Source: Lineus longissimus (lineage: Eukaryota; Nemertea; Pilidiophora; Heteronemertea; Lineidae). Taken from it: 64,000 nucleotides of DNA. Location: positions 7,938,349 to 8,002,348 of the forward strand of contig NC_088318.1 in NCBI RefSeq assembly GCF_910592395.1. Reading direction: 5' to 3'. This document shows, piece by piece, positions 43,248 through 55,696 of the stretch. The translations under genes and the position numbers were made by a program. Under the pieces are notes generated by a model. It ran no database searches and was not told where the DNA came from. It was given only the letters and a program-made list of their open reading frames with translations. Each line of letters opens with the position of its first letter. Within the stretch, counting starts at the first letter, position 1.

Positions 43248-45720
43248 GTGTGTATTTGCTTCTCTTGGTTTATATGCCGGAGAAAGGACCAAGTGCCGAC
43301 TCAAACCGTGGAATTTTCTTTGAGTAGTTCGATACGTTAATTAGTGACACATCCTTAAATGCCACATGACAAGTTGATTCTCCCTGGAGACTTTAACTTT
43401 CATCTTGAAAACACTGACCACCCAGACACGTTGAGATTCACTGACATTCTTGCACATCATCATCTTCTACAGCATGTTGACAAATCAACCCATGACAAGG
43501 GCCACTTGTTAGATGCTGTTATTTCAAGGGTCGGTGATGCATCTGTGTCCAACATTCATGTATCAGATGCCAGCATCTCCGATCACTATGCAGTGTCGTT
43601 CACGGTCAACATGGCCAAGCCTCCATTGCCTGTTAAAACTATTACATACCGGAAGGTCAAATCAATTGACATCAAATCTTTTGGAGGAAGCTGGAGCGCA
43701 AGCTCAAGAAAAAATACCGCCGGAGTAAACTCACCGTTGATCGCCAGGTATGGAAAAGTCAAGCTCGTAATGCTGACAAAATGATCGAAGCTGCCAAGGT
43801 GGAACATTTCTCAGCTCGTCTTCTCAATTCACCAACTACAGAGACTTTCAAGACTGTTAAATCACTTCTGTATGGAAGGGGGACTGTTACTCTGCCTAGT
43901 CATGAGTGTTCTTCTGAACTTGCTGAACTGTTCAGTTCATTTTTCAGTGAGAAGGTGCAAATCATCAGAGACAAGTTTCCAGCGTAAGTTTTGAATAAAT
44001 CATAAGATGAACATTATTCACTGACTTCATACCTTGATGTATTTAAGCCTGTAACTGAACACGGGCTACTCAAACTCATTAGTGACATGAAACCAATACA
44101 GCTTGCATTAGACCCACTCCCAACATCTTTGCTTAGGAAGTGCCTACCAGGAGAGATTATGCACCTGATTTGTAAGATAGTCAATTCCTCATTGGAAAGT
44201 GGCACGGTGCCAAGCTCTTTCAAACGAGCTATTCTTAAACCCTTGATTAAGAAGCCATCCTTAGATGCTGACACACTCAAAAACTAAAGGCCAGTCTCTA
44301 ACCTGTCCTTCCATTCAAAGGTTTTGGAGAGGGTGGTTTGCAGTCAGTTATCAAGCCATATTGCTGAAAACGGTGCTCTTGACAAGTTTCAATCTGCTTA
44401 CAAACCACTTCACAGTGTTGAAACGGCACTCTTGCGAGTACACAATGACATAATTCATGCGCTTGATGAAAAGAAGTGTGTACTCCTTGTATTACTTGAT
44501 ATGAGCGCCGCATTTGACACTGTGGACCATTCCAGATTACTTTAGAGACTTGCTGCTACGGGTGTTATTCGCACAGCACTGGCATGGGTTACGTTTTATC
44601 TTGATAGCAGATCACAAGAGGTCTGCATTGACGGCAAATTGTCAAGACCTGGTCCTATCAAGTTCGGTGTTCCCCAGGGTTCTACACTGGGACCAGTACT
44701 TTTTACTGTCTACACTACCCAAGTTGGTGGAATCATCCGTAAGCATGCCATTATGTACCACTTATATGCTGATGAAAGTCAATTGTATGTGGCCTTCACT
44801 ATAACTGAGATTAGTACAACCTGCTCCAAGATCTCTAATGCTGTCCACGATTTAAATCTCTGGTTGGTTGACAACTTTCTTAGCTGTAATGGCGACAAGA
44901 CCGAGATTCTGGTAATCTGTTCCCGCAGTTTCAGCAGCACTTTTAATCTCCCCGCCATCCGTATCATTGATGCAAATGTATATTCTTCTGTTTCTGCAAG
45001 AGACTTGGGTGTGATCTTGGACCGTGATTTCAATTTCAAAGAACACATTAACACCTGTGTACGGGCCACCAATTTTCACATTCGTAACATCGGGAAAATC
45101 AGAAAATACCTAACTCCAAATACCACCAGGTTATATGTCCAGGCTCTTGTAATATCTCGCCTGGATTTCTGTAATTTCTTTTTCCTTGGTTTTCCTAATT
45201 CAACAATTACACCCCTACAGAAGGTACAAAACTCTGCCGCTCTCCTAATTACCAAGACCAAGAAACGATCTTCCATCTCCCAAGTACTCAGGTCTCTACA
45301 TTGGCTTCCTGTGCAACAGCGCATCAAGTACAAGGTTCTCCTTCTTACTTACAAGTGTCTTCACCAACTTGCTCCCCAATACCTTTCAGAACTTCTCACC
45401 GTTCATACCGTTTCTCGAACTCTGCGCTCTTCATCGGCCGTTCTTCTGTCTATCCCAAAGGCCAATGTCATGTCAGTCGGTGGTACAGCATTTTCAATTG
45501 GAGCCCCTCAGCTGTGGAACAAACTTCTATCAACTGTTAGGAACTGCAGCTCTCTGTTATCTTTCAAGGGACAACTGAAACATTTGCTTTTTAAAGAGGC
45601 CTATCAAGCGCCAGCTAATGGTTGGATACTGCACTATATAAGACTCGTATTAATATTATTATACATCACGCTCCTCTTTTATATCGATCAGGCTACAATG
45701 TGGTCACTTACTTGATTGTG
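43248..45720 (+). pseudogene. CR1-like LINE endonuclease end and RT (block 3 of 3)
   Basis: Completes the endonuclease (LPGDFNFHLENTDH near 43385, SDHYAVSF near 43580), then the linker DKMIEAAKVEHFSARL. The RT follows: MERVVCSQLSSHIAENGALD, LLDMSAAFDTVDHSRLL, KFGVPQGSTLGPVLFTVY, then YADESQLY in place of the usual YADD. The C-terminus has RDLGVILDRDFNFKEHIN, LDFCNFFFLGFPNSTITPLQ and LHWLPVQQRIKYKVLLL. The frame is open for 358 codons at 44639-45715. Stops lie near 44284 and 44543. The catalytic Asp-to-Glu change and the stops suggest inactivity. The 3' tail resembles 31530-31670. Confidence 0.85.
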
Positions 45721-48072
45721 ACATGAGGCATGATGACGCCTCTTACATCACCATGCCTGACCTCTTCTGAAAAGGTGCTTGACTTTCAGTTGCAAGTTGC
45801 GGGAAATTTTCATGTAGAAACAATTTGGTTTCCAGGTATCAAATGATCAGACGCAGTGCCGTCTTTACACTGGCAGATAAACTAAACATAAAGGAATCCA
45901 ATTGCGCCATGGATAATTTATATTCTGAGGCATTACCCTCTCTATCGACCCAGGGTCGAGCCCGACAGTAAAGGGGTAGGAATTTTAATTCGACCTAAGG
46001 TCGAGCATGACACTAGTATAAGGGTTAAAGGTTGCATGTTCAAGAGTTTAGGTTTAATAGGCAAGCTTTATTTTTTAATATTATAATAAATAAAAATTCC
46101 GAGATGCCTATTCAATTTCAAGGCTTCTTTATTAAATCAACTTGTATAATACAGTAAAACAAGACCAAAACGTGAAGGACAAATCAGCTAAGATACAGCG
46201 TCTTCTTTCCCGATCCTGTCAATCTCATGGCTGACTGGCTGATTGGTTTCGTGTCACCAGTTCCACAGCATGCACAGCAACACAACTTTGCCAGTGGAGA
46301 CCACCGGAATGGCTCGTAGATAATAGACAGCATCATCCTGTAAACATGAAAAAAATAGCACTTTGTAAAAAAACACCATCAAAATAAGATACTTATTATT
46401 AACATTCCCGATTATGTTACAAAAACAATGAGTAGTCTGTGCTGATACGCGAAAACCGTGAGAGGATATACAACCCTGTATGGTTGCTGTTCATGTTGGT
46501 GGTAAGGTAAAACATAGGCCTAACTGTACAAAGAAACATCAAAACTTTTGTGAAAAACTAGTGAACTGGTGGGGGGGGGATAAAATAAAGTTAAATTTGA
46601 AAAAGTTCACCCTTATTTACTAACGTTCACCTTGGTAGAGTTTGGACACATGGCATGCAATGCATACTTTACTTCCCGGCACATATGTTGCAATGTATTG
46701 CATTTGTTCATGTCCCGGTATCGGGTATGTAACTGTAACGTATGGTGAATAATGTAGGCCCAGTTCATGCAGCTCCTCACGGTTTTCCGTATCAGCATAG
46801 AATGGGAGTTTTATTGTTCGTAAAAAATACCTCGCAATTCCAGCAGACTACTTCGTCGCTATTATTTGTATACTCTGACCAGTGTAACTATCAAAGGTGT
46901 ACGATATCATTCTTATTTTGACAAGAAAGAGAAAACGTAACTTCTTGTGAAGCGGTCCGCCATGTTTCTTCATCTAGCGTTCGGATTTGTTTTGATTACG
47001 GCGATGATGTTTATAAATACAAAGAAGCTATTCTTATAACAAAGTTTTGTCTGGATTTCAAAGTCATTCTCCTGTAGTTGTTATATCTGGGTGTAATAGA
47101 TGATTGTGAAGTATTACGATAATTTCATTCTGATGATTGGGAAGAATTTTTTGCAACACCGTTTTGTGTATAAAATGTACTATGGCGTTCATGTGTGTTT
47201 TGATCTTCGACTTCGACTCAATGACTGAGCAAATTTAACGAGACAGAAAGCCAAAAACGGTAACACTTCCTATGTAAACAAGCTACGGGAGTCATTCTAA
47301 ACTATGACTTTTCAAATAACAGTTGTCATGGCCAATTGTACCTAGCAAATCAAGAGAAAATACAGAGAAAACTCACCCTGGTTTACTGTCAAAACGTCTA
47401 CCGTACGTAGATGAACTGAGCACATGAATCTGGGTTTCTCTACGTGTCTTTTATCGGCAATATTAATAAGAATTAGACAAAATAACCCCACAAAACGACA
47501 TGTTGACATTGAGAATCAAAATATAGGGAAATACCACTTTCTAACTGCTCGTTATGAGAAAGTTAGATTGGAACTATGTTTTGAAGTGAACGTACACACT
47601 CTATATACATTCGCAAAATGGCCATCATTTTATCAGCCTCGGCTGCAATGCCCTAGGGCAATGCCTTATGTGTAGCGCGTTCAGAACTTTACAGAGACAG
47701 GTAGGATCGAGGCTGTTTTGCCACTTTTGACCAGACGACAGTTTCCAGCTTAAAATCTGCCAATTACTGCCAATTACGGGGCGTTTAGTCTTTCTGTTGT
47801 AAATAGCTATAATCCTATCGAAATAAGAGTTCAAAATATTGGTATCCTGGCACATTTTCTGGCCCTGCTACATCAAATTCGGATGTAAATGCAACTATTT
47901 GGCTGGAACTACTTATAAGCTGGAAGCCAGCGTAGCTAAAAACTGAAGTCAGCAGAGTGCTGACAAAGGCACCCAAAAGGAATCGGCCATTTGACCTAGT
48001 TTTCCCTTAAAACAAAGCCAAATTAAAAACCGGTATTATAAATGATGAATCCTTAATAGATGCACATATGAT
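45721..48072. other. Intronic DNA, mostly unassigned
   Basis: No gene recognised. 45935-46028 is a piggyBac-like end (inverted TTAACCCTTATACTAG with two TCGACC modules) in the opposite orientation to 14871. 47885-48072 resembles the core of repeat families I/II. A poly-G run lies near 46570. Confidence 0.45.
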
Positions 48073-50073
48073 AAACAAGAGGCCCGAGGGCCTGGCGCTC
48101 AGCTGGATGACCTAATAACATAGGACTGAGGGTGTAAAGTAGTAAATATCAGCTTTATACTACTGTTTGAAGGTCAAGAGAACACGTTATACCACTAAGA
48201 TTTCCAATGCAGAGCCATGGTATGTAAATATTACAGGAGGCAACAGAAGATATCCCTAGTTCAGTATGTTGTATCGGTAGCTTTACAGAAAAGAAGTGTC
48301 AGAGAGGATGAGACTTCTCCATGGACAACTGTGGTATGTCCAGGCTGGGTTGTACAGCACGAGGATACAAAATGCTGTCTGTAATTGAGAGGTATCCTGA
48401 TTTAACAGAGGTCAAAATAAATAGAAATGACCAGTTTGAGACTAACACCACTGTTTTTATTTTGATAAGGTAGAGATCTGTCCTGTCCTGCAGGTGATTG
48501 GAATTTACAATACAAAGGGTCGTTTTCATATTTGAAAATCCCTTCATAATCAAGGGCTACCTCTGACTAAAACAGCATCCATAAACAATAGACCACCAAT
48601 TTGACCCCAGCTCCTAACTGCGGGAAAACCCAAGTCCAGCAACCAAAAGTACCAAAAATACATTTTTGTTTACATTTGAACTGCACACATGCGTTTGTTT
48701 ACAATTTCCCCACGAAATCTCGAAAATCAGGTGACCTGCAATCATGGATTGAAAATAACATTTAGCTGGGTTCAGCAGGTCAGCAGGTATACCGGCTGTT
48801 CCAATCATCCCCCTACAGCCAGCTGTTCAAAAGGTAATGTTATTCACCCCACAGGGAGTGCAGGTAATTGATTAAGCCCCTGCATAACTTAACAGCAATG
48901 GCTTGGCTTCTGTGAGTGGTAAGGAGAATTGACAGTGTCCCATTAAAAATCCCTCATTTCTGCTCCGCTGAAGTAAATTTTTGAATAAAACCAAGACGTT
49001 GCATCAGGGTAAGGTGTCACCACCATTCATGCAAAATTTCAAGGCAATCCAACGCCTCTAAGTGTGACTTTATTCGTCCCCCTTCTAATATTATTACATA
49101 GAAGATTTAGACCAGCGATGACGTCATTTCTGGTGATTCCCTACGTTGTCCAATGAACGCTTTTTAAAGTGTGCCATTTGGCATGCATTAGCATGCAATG
49201 TATTTTATCAGCGCTGACAATTGCCGAACAGAATGCCGTAGCTCCGTCAACTTGCAATCAATTTTTATGGGAGTAACATTATTGTGTTGCTTAAAACGTC
49301 TACTTTTTAGTCATGTAAGAATCGTAGTACTAAAAACTAATATGCAAACAGAATCATGCCGATTCACTGCACATACTGTGGGAATTCTCCACTTCAAAAT
49401 TCATCGCGAACAGAGTGTGCACTTCCGATATCGTTTTCACAGAATTGTGACCAAATTTTCAAGAACTAATTTCTGAAAGTAACCTTTAAGACCTTATGAC
49501 TACCCACTGAAAGGAACTAGTGATAATATCGCCTACTTGACTACTTTTTAGCAGAAAATTGGTTACCTCTTGCAAAATCAATCTTCCATCTTTACAGTAC
49601 ACTGGTCACAGTGGGTATGCTGAAATATAGCCTGGTTCCCTGGCCAATTCAATGCGCAGAATACAACTGCGCAACTATACGTCATAACCCGGGCTTTTGA
49701 ATCGTCAAAAAATCTGTCAAATGTGCCTGTAGCGCCAACTGGTGGTGAAAACTTAACTAATTCCATTACAAGTCAAAATGAAAAATTATTAAAAAATATT
49801 CGGCCAGATTTGAAAACAATATTTCCTCTGTGGCCCGAGGTATAAAGGAAAGAAGTTTAAACTTCCCGATGACCTCATTCGCCGAATGTAGGTCGGATCG
49901 CGCTGATTTTTGGTTTCTGAGTTCCCCTTGGGCTATTCCTAATTTAGCAGCGTCAACAAAGTGCCTAGGTCTTACGGTTACAAAATGCCCAAAATTGACA
50001 TGGAAGGATGGCAGGACGGACACCATTCCCTTAGTAATATTACCAGCTTCGCTGACTTTGTCAGCTGAGCTAA
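48073..50073 (+). mobile_element. Repeat family II, full copy 1
   Basis: Starts AACAAGAGGCCCGAGGGCCT, then GGCGCTCAGCTGGATGACC. The body is non-coding. It ends TTCGCTGACTTTGTCAGCTG, then AGCTAAAAA. The 5' CTCAGCTG is the inverted partner of the 3' CAGCTGAG. Almost the same element recurs at 55697-57913. It ends about 490 bp from a TRPC4AP exon. Helentron-type affiliation is inferred from the end structure. Confidence 0.7.
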
Positions 50074-50439
50074 AAATGGAGCACCCTAGCTAAAAGCATG
50101 AGTAACAAACAGCCATTTTAAATTTTTAAGAAAAAAAAGCAACCTGGTGGCAAAATTAGGAATTGAATTGCTCTCAAAATCCAACTTGGCCTAGATCTTG
50201 GGCCTATATATGCACAAATGGAAGATGAAAATAATCCGTCAAAAAAAGAAGACAGTAGAGCGCTGACAAGGTAAAAAGTTTACGGACGGCCCAGATGCAT
50301 GGCCCAACACCCGACAGACCTGAAAACTCCAGTGAATATTGTGAATACCTGTTATCTTATCCTGCAATAAAAAATTGGTAAAGATTGGACAAATATTAGG
50401 TGAGTTATAACACTTTTTGTGTTTTTTGTTTTGGCCCCT

Positions 50440-50520
50440 GGTGGCCAAGTTGAGGATCACACTCGGCCGATTTTTTTCGTCGTGCGGGTGAGATGCAAGA
50501 CCTTCTGCCTCCTTCTGGCC
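50440..50520 (+). mobile_element. Repeat family I fragment beside a TRPC4AP exon
   Basis: TTGGCCCCTGGTGGCCAAGT then TGAGGATCACACTCGG, a single core-unit piece, 41 bases from the exon's donor. Confidence 0.5.
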
Positions 50521-50560
50521 AGACCAGGAATCTAGCCGGGATGATTTTTCAATAACTGAC

Positions 50561-50644
50561 CTGAAAGTAGATGCAGTAGGCTCCTTCTTCATGACATCCA
50601 CAATCTTTGAGAGGAGACCCTTGCGACCTTTACACATCAGATCT
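50561..50644 (-). CDS. TRPC4AP: TRPC4AP exon (short)
   Basis: An 84-nt exon on the minus strand reading DLMCKGRKGLLSKIVDVM then KKEPTASTF plus two bases of an Arg codon. It matches the vertebrate 'GKRGLLTRLLQVMKKEP..SFRFW' segment, with the following FW supplied by the exon at 21184-21415. The acceptor is ATTTCTTTCAG and the donor is CAG|GTCAGT. It enters after one base of a split codon. A fragment of repeat family I sits about 40 bases beyond the donor (50440-50520), so repeats have inserted very close to the splice site without destroying it. Confidence 0.9.
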
Positions 50645-50746
50645 CTGAAAGAAATTTAAAGAAAGAGAACAACTTTAAAAATCAGTTAGTTGATAAGAAT
50701 TGAACGTAAAATTGACTGTTATTACTACAGACATTACTCAGAGCTA

Positions 50747-50765
50747 CCCCCCCCCCCCCCCCCCC
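50747..50765 (+). repeat. Poly-C run
   Basis: Nineteen consecutive C, about 100 bases upstream (in transcript sense) of the exon at 50561-50644. Confidence 0.9.
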
Positions 50766-50840
50766 AAATATGATTAGAAGGAATCTCCTCCCATCAAGAA
50801 AACAGTTTTAAAAATTTACATGGGCAATAAAACAAGGCAT

Positions 50841-50935
50841 TTAACCCTTTCGTTACTGGCGAACCGTGGAGCGGTTGATTGACATCCTACCGCAGCGTAC
50901 TGGTAGGCAGCATAGCGGTAGATGCAGTAAAGCAT
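50841..50935 (+). mobile_element. piggyBac-like terminal end (solo)
   Basis: TTAACCCTTTCGTTACTGG, followed by AACCGTGGAGCGGTTGATTG and ACCGCAGCGTACTGGTAGG, GC-rich inverted words. No transposase nearby. Confidence 0.35.
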
Positions 50936-51064
50936 TGATTTCTTATAATATACAGTTCTGCCATCTTTGAATACCATATGGAATTAAGCCCAAGTCATGA
51001 CGAATTGCTTCGTAGCTTTCCGTAGGGGTTCGGCCGATTTTGAGGAGTCTTCTGCTCACTTGGA

Positions 51065-51275
51065 ATGAAACGGCCAGGGTCCATTGTGCTCACAGCATAG
51101 ATTTTTGGTGGTTAGGAATCCATCCTGGTTAAGAAACATGCAACATGTATAGTATATAGGTCAAACCAGTCGGTATGACATGTGATGTATCGTTGCTTGG
51201 AGTAATTACCATAAAATATCATCGAAAACAAGTCACTAATAAGTGAGATATTGCACTTTTAACCTTTTTAGCTCA
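51065..51275 (+). mobile_element. Repeat family I, 5' end copy
   Basis: AATGAAACGGCCAGGGTCCA, then TTGTGCTCACAGC, GGTATGACATGTGATGTATC and AAGTGAGATATTGCACTTT. Cut off by the inverted element at 51276. Confidence 0.65.
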
Positions 51276-51965
51276 CCTCACGGGAGCTTAGACGATACCG
51301 TGGCGTCCGTCGTCCGCTAGCGGAACACTTTTCGTCACTGCTAGGGCTAGATGGCCTCAACTTAGTGTGATGGTAGCTTTGGGCAATATGCCCAGACATA
51401 CTTTTTTTTTTTTCGCGATATGACCTACTTTTCAAGGTCACAGAAGTCAAAGTTCACTAAATCACCGATAGGTGGCACATTTCGTTTCTATTTGAGCTAG
51501 AAGGTCCTAAACTTGTGAGGACATGTATCTAGGGACTCTCTATCCTACCCCAAAAGTTGAACCCGCTCAGACTTCAAATCGCCAGGCGGCCATCTTGAAA
51601 ATTAAACAAAATCAGATTGCAACCAAATTTCATGTTATTGTATATCTTTGTACACTCTACAACATCCCTGATTTTCAGTCAAATCCATCAACCAATATGG
51701 CCACCAGGTGGCCATCTTGAAAATTAAACAAAGTCCTATTTACCTGTAACTAATAATCTGATTGCAACCAAACTTCATGTGATTATGTATCTATAAGTCA
51801 AATCTCATGACAGATATGGCCACCAGGCCGCCATCTTGAAAATCAAACAAACTCCTATTAAAACTGTTGAACAGATGTCAACCAATTACCATGTGACATG
51901 TACACTCTGCAATAACCCTGAAATTCAGTCAACTTCATAACTAAAATGCTATAGGTTAAAGACCT
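51276..51965 (-). mobile_element. Repeat family I' copy, inverted
   Basis: On the minus strand it ends GGACGACGGACGCCACGG ... AAGCTCCCGTGAGGTGAGC at 51276. Its body includes GGTGGCCATATTGG, CAAGATGGCGGCCTGGTGGC and, near 51860-51950, the uninterrupted target of the 5.4-kb transposon. Confidence 0.7.
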
Positions 51966-52009
51966 CTATTAGCCAGTGTGTACATTCTGTGTACATTTTA
52001 ATAAATATA

Positions 52010-52137
52010 GGTTGGTGAAAAAAGTACACCAATGGTGCTTTAATTCCCACCAAATTTTATATGTGTTATGAAGAGACTTTTATCGAAATAATAGTAAAAA
52101 TTCAAAACATTCCAATACCGATTGGCATCGTTATCAA
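52010..52137 (-). repeat. Dispersed repeat, partner of 16505-16625
   Basis: The reverse complement reads CCAATCGGTATTGGAATGTT ... CATATAAAATTTGGTGG ... TTGGTGTACTTTTTTCACCA. Possibly another short transposon. Confidence 0.5.
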
Positions 52138-52539
52138 CTTCTGTGTTCGACCCCTGGCTGGGCACACCACCCAAGTCAGACTTTTGACCCGGGCTAATGA
52201 CCACAAGACGCTTTGAGAAGAACAAAGGAGAGCCAACCCACCCCTCCTAGAGCGGGGGAAAAGACCTCACATGGTAACCACTCAGCACATTTCATCAAGA
52301 GGCACACTGTGGACTTACAAGAAATGCTGCGATTTAAAATAGGGGAAACCCAAAATGGGACCCACGGAATAACTCTCAAGAGTCCAAGGTGGCTTAACCC
52401 TAAGACATCCAGACGGGCGAGTGCACGGGCATGCCAGCCCGGACAAATGTCAATCCCCCCCCCTTTTCTTTGAAACTCAGGGGGCATAAGACACCCGGAG
52501 AGAGAGAAATTCGACGAGTGGACTAGGCAGGGAAGCACC

Positions 52540-53489
52540 TAGACCACGTGCTCAGCCGTGACAATTGGACCAAGAGACCACATACCGTGTGTTAACGCGG
52601 AACAATCACACATATAATACTGGGAGAAAGTGGAGTGGGAACTCCACAGAGCTGCATCTAGAACCTCGTTAAGCGCCACTCCCTTATACTCCGCCCAAGA
52701 AGTAGAGATGGCACGAACCTCGTGGGCCGTAATGGCGCCACAGGCGGCGAAGCTCTGGAGAACCGAGAGTCATAGAAAAGGCCATCGGGATAGTGGCTAC
52801 CAACCACCTAGCGACTGTAGCAGCAGCTATCTCCCTAGTAAACCCCTCCCGATATGACATAAACCGAGACGAATGGCAGGCACCTTGGTCTTATCAAAAT
52901 AGAACTTCAATGCCCAGACCGGGCAGAGAGTTCTGTCCGGGAGATCCCTAGAGACCGTAGCGGACAAGGAGGGGATTAAAACCGGGTCCCTGAAGGTGTG
53001 CTGTTCCTGGTTCTTTGCAAGAAAACCTTGGAAAAATTCTAGGATCGCGCCCCTCTCATTAAAAGCCAATTTATCAAAGTCTTACGCATGGAGCTTGAAC
53101 CATCTCTACACCATTGCCAAAGCCACCAGAAAGGCTAGAGGTTAAAGGTTAGAAAACAGAAACTTCATGAGGGCCCTTAGCACTACCGAGAGATCCCATT
53201 TGGGGGTATGCTGAATGGAGTGCGGACGTTCCAGAGACATATTGCGAAGCAACGATGAGACAGCATCATCCCAAGATGGTTGCCAGGAATCGGTCAACTT
53301 TAAAGTGACCAAAAAGGCAGAGTGATAGCCCTTGACCACCTGAATCAAAAACTTCGGGACTGAGAATAAGTTAACGAAGTTAGGAAGAGAGGGAGCGACC
53401 AGAGAAACTCTGTTCTCCCACACCAGTCACGAAAGACATCCCACTTGCTGTCGTATGAAGCAAGGGTGGACTGTCTCTAAGGCTGAACG
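52540..53489 (-). pseudogene. DIRS-like tyrosine recombinase
   Basis: N-terminal part GYHSAFLVTLKLTDSWQP with HTPKWDLSVVLRALMKF, then RTLCPVWALKFYFDKTK and the catalytic block ITAHEVRAISTSWAEYKG (52690-52740). Next comes LDAALWSSHSTFSQYYM with the likely nucleophile Tyr. H-x-x-R, H/W and Y are all visible. It is split by frame changes near 53140, 53070 and 52820. A CDCSALTHGMWSLG tail follows. Confidence 0.7.
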
Positions 53490-54311
53490 ACTTTACGGAT
53501 AATGTTCTCCAAAAAGCCTCTCTCTCAGAGAAAACACCAAATAGTCTCCAGGAGTGAAACCTGTAGAAAGAAGGATCTTGATGATAGACCAGGCTGATCG
53601 GGTGATACAACAGATGGTCCCACCCCGGCAGACAGCGGGGATGGTCCGTCAGGAGTTCCAGCAAGACTGGGAACCAAGCTTGGTTCGGACAGCATGAGGC
53701 TATCAGACAAACTCTGACCCGAGAACTGGCCACCTTGTTCAGTACCGGTAGCAACAGAGGGGTTGGCGGGAATGTATAAGCGTTGAGGCTGATCAAGGAG
53801 GCCGACAGGCTGTCCACTCCGAAGGCCTCTTTGTCCAGAAGAGGCGAATAACACAGGGAGAATCTTTTCTTTAGCCGGGTCGCAAACAAGTCCATGACCG
53901 AGCATCCCACATCTCTGGCAGACGGGACACAACCTCGCGGTGAAGGCTCCACTCACCTCTTCCCTAGGATGTGATGGGGGAGGAGCTGAATTTCCAAGCA
54001 GCGACAAAGCTGCAGAAGCTACCAAGTGAAGCGACACAAAGTGTCGTACCTCGTCCCCCTTGTCTCCGAATATAAGCGACCACCGAATTGTCGGAGAAGA
54101 GAGAAATCCTGTGGCCTCTCAACCGAGACGTGAAGGCCCTCACCGCCAGAATGACAGCCTGCACCCTGAGAATGCTGATTGAGAGGTGCAAATCCTCCGC
54201 TGACCACATGCCCTTGGTGGTCAGGTCCCCTCTGTTCAGATGGGCGCCCCAGCCATAGAGGGAGGCGTCCCTGAACAGGGACATCTGAGGGGGCTGAGGA
54301 CTGATCTGCAC
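53490..54311 (-). pseudogene. DIRS-like RNase H region
   Basis: SLFRDASLYGWGAHLNRG, then WSAEDLHLSISILRVQAVIL and LRGHRISLFSDNSVVAYIRR. The Asp in FRDAS, Glu replaced in ILRVQA, and Asp in FSDNS correspond to RNase H catalytic positions. A connection domain follows: DLFATRLKKRFSLCYSPLLD and AYTFPPTPLLLPVLNKV. Confidence 0.7.
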
Positions 54312-55628
54312 TCCGCCGAGGAGCTCCGTTTAGGGCCGCCCAGAAACCCCAGACCTCCTCCAGGAGGGAATTCGGGATAGAAATCTTACGAGAGGGTCCG
54401 AAAAAGGACCCCAACTCGAAAGGAGGAGAAGCTGGAGGGGTCACATGCACAGGCGGCCGAAAGGAATATGGTTCGGCACCAAATTGAGCAGGCCGAGCAG
54501 AGACAGAAACTGTTGAGCTGAGACGCTGTCCCGATTACGAAATACCCCGATCAGGGACCGGATCTTGAGAATCCGGTGCCGAGGGGGGGGGACATGAGCC
54601 TCTCTCGTGTGAGAAAGCGCACCCCAACGAAGACATAGTTCTGAGACGGATCTAGCTCGTACTTGTCCAAATTTAGGAGCCACCCCACTCACCTGGTTGT
54701 CTGAAGCAGGAACTTTGCCTGCTTTCCCAGACAGCATCGAGCCTGGTAACGAAGCAGCCAGTCATCTAATAGCAATGGAGCTTGAAGCCCATGGGGTGAA
54801 AAGGCACGGCCTCATCATTCTTCCCATCCTTGGGGGATGGAGACGCAAGGACTTTGGGGAGCACTAACCCGGAAAGTTGAATGTTATCCTAAAGAGGAGA
54901 CAATGAAACAGGGTCAGATCCCGACGGTGAGACCCGATAGTAATCGGGTTGTTACGCGAGTCTCGGAGGTGAAGAGGTTGTGAAACGCTTCCCCCCCTGC
55001 GTCCAGGCGCCCGGTCAATTGGATGGTAAGGTCGAGACCAAGGCGTGCTTGTGACCCCCGCAGGACGGCGATGTGTCCCCAAGAGCTGAGTCCAGCCAGG
55101 TGGAGGCTCGAATCAGGGCCGGGGACGGGGGCAATTCTTTGAATGCCCGGACAGGTACCACGTCCGGTTCCTGCTCGGCGGCATCCCTGAAGGGGATCCG
55201 ATCGACAGCGGGGTAGACCGACAGGAGAGCACATGTCTCTAGTGGGACATACTACCTCACCAAAGCACGAAGATTGCCACAATGGCGGGGTCCTCGCACC
55301 CTGAGGGGAAGTCAGCCTGAGAGGCCGGGCTAGAAAGGGAATATGAATCTGAGAAGTCACATTCCATAGGCTGATGACCGAGGTCAAAAGCCACCAGCCG
55401 CTTGATCTGGCCTGTCGCTGATCGTTCCCGGAGATTTTTGCACTGCAGTTGGTCCGTGAGGCGCTGGAGGCGGTGAACCCCGGCCCTGCACCACCTGGGG
55501 AAGCCAAAGGTGAGAACGTCGTCCCTAAAGAGGGACGAGGGGCCGGGCGCGCCACCTGCCATAAGGCGAATGGCTGGGGGTCCCCCGGGGAACCACAGAA
55601 GAAGTTTGTCTAGAGAGACCCTATGCAT
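54312..55628 (-). pseudogene. DIRS-like reverse transcriptase
   Basis: The minus strand reads RNNPITIGSHRRDLTLFHCL (about 54960-54900), the catalytic-type APLLLDDWLLRYQAR (about 54780), then FVGVRFLTREAHVPPPRHRI, LKIRSLIGVF and FLSLLGLLNLVPNHIPFGRL. The D-D is kept, with Leu before it. At least four frame changes occur. Frames upstream of about 55200 are proline/arginine-rich and not recognisable. Confidence 0.65.
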
Positions 55629-55696
55629 AGGTTCTACCTCACATCACTTCGCCAAAACAAGCTCATTGGTGGGAAAATGAACCACTTCCTATTTGT

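Larger units (their letters stand above)
52200..55650 (-). mobile_element. DIRS-like tyrosine-recombinase retrotransposon
   Basis: The minus strand carries, in DIRS order, an RT, an RNase H-like region and a tyrosine recombinase, all with frame breaks. DIRS elements integrate with a tyrosine recombinase instead of a DDE integrase and so leave no target duplication. Terminal repeats were not resolved. It lies between the two full family II repeats in a TRPC4AP intron. Confidence 0.75.

Noticed and set aside
46254-46831. Possible two-exon minus-strand gene (DDAVYYLRAIPVVSTGKV with AATAAA downstream)
   Set aside because: The frames are under 40 codons, the upstream exon is closed by stops after about 20 codons, and no family is recognised.
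53525-54037. Independent host gene with a 170-190-codon frame on the minus strand
   Set aside because: Both overlapping frames belong to the connection region of the DIRS-like element.
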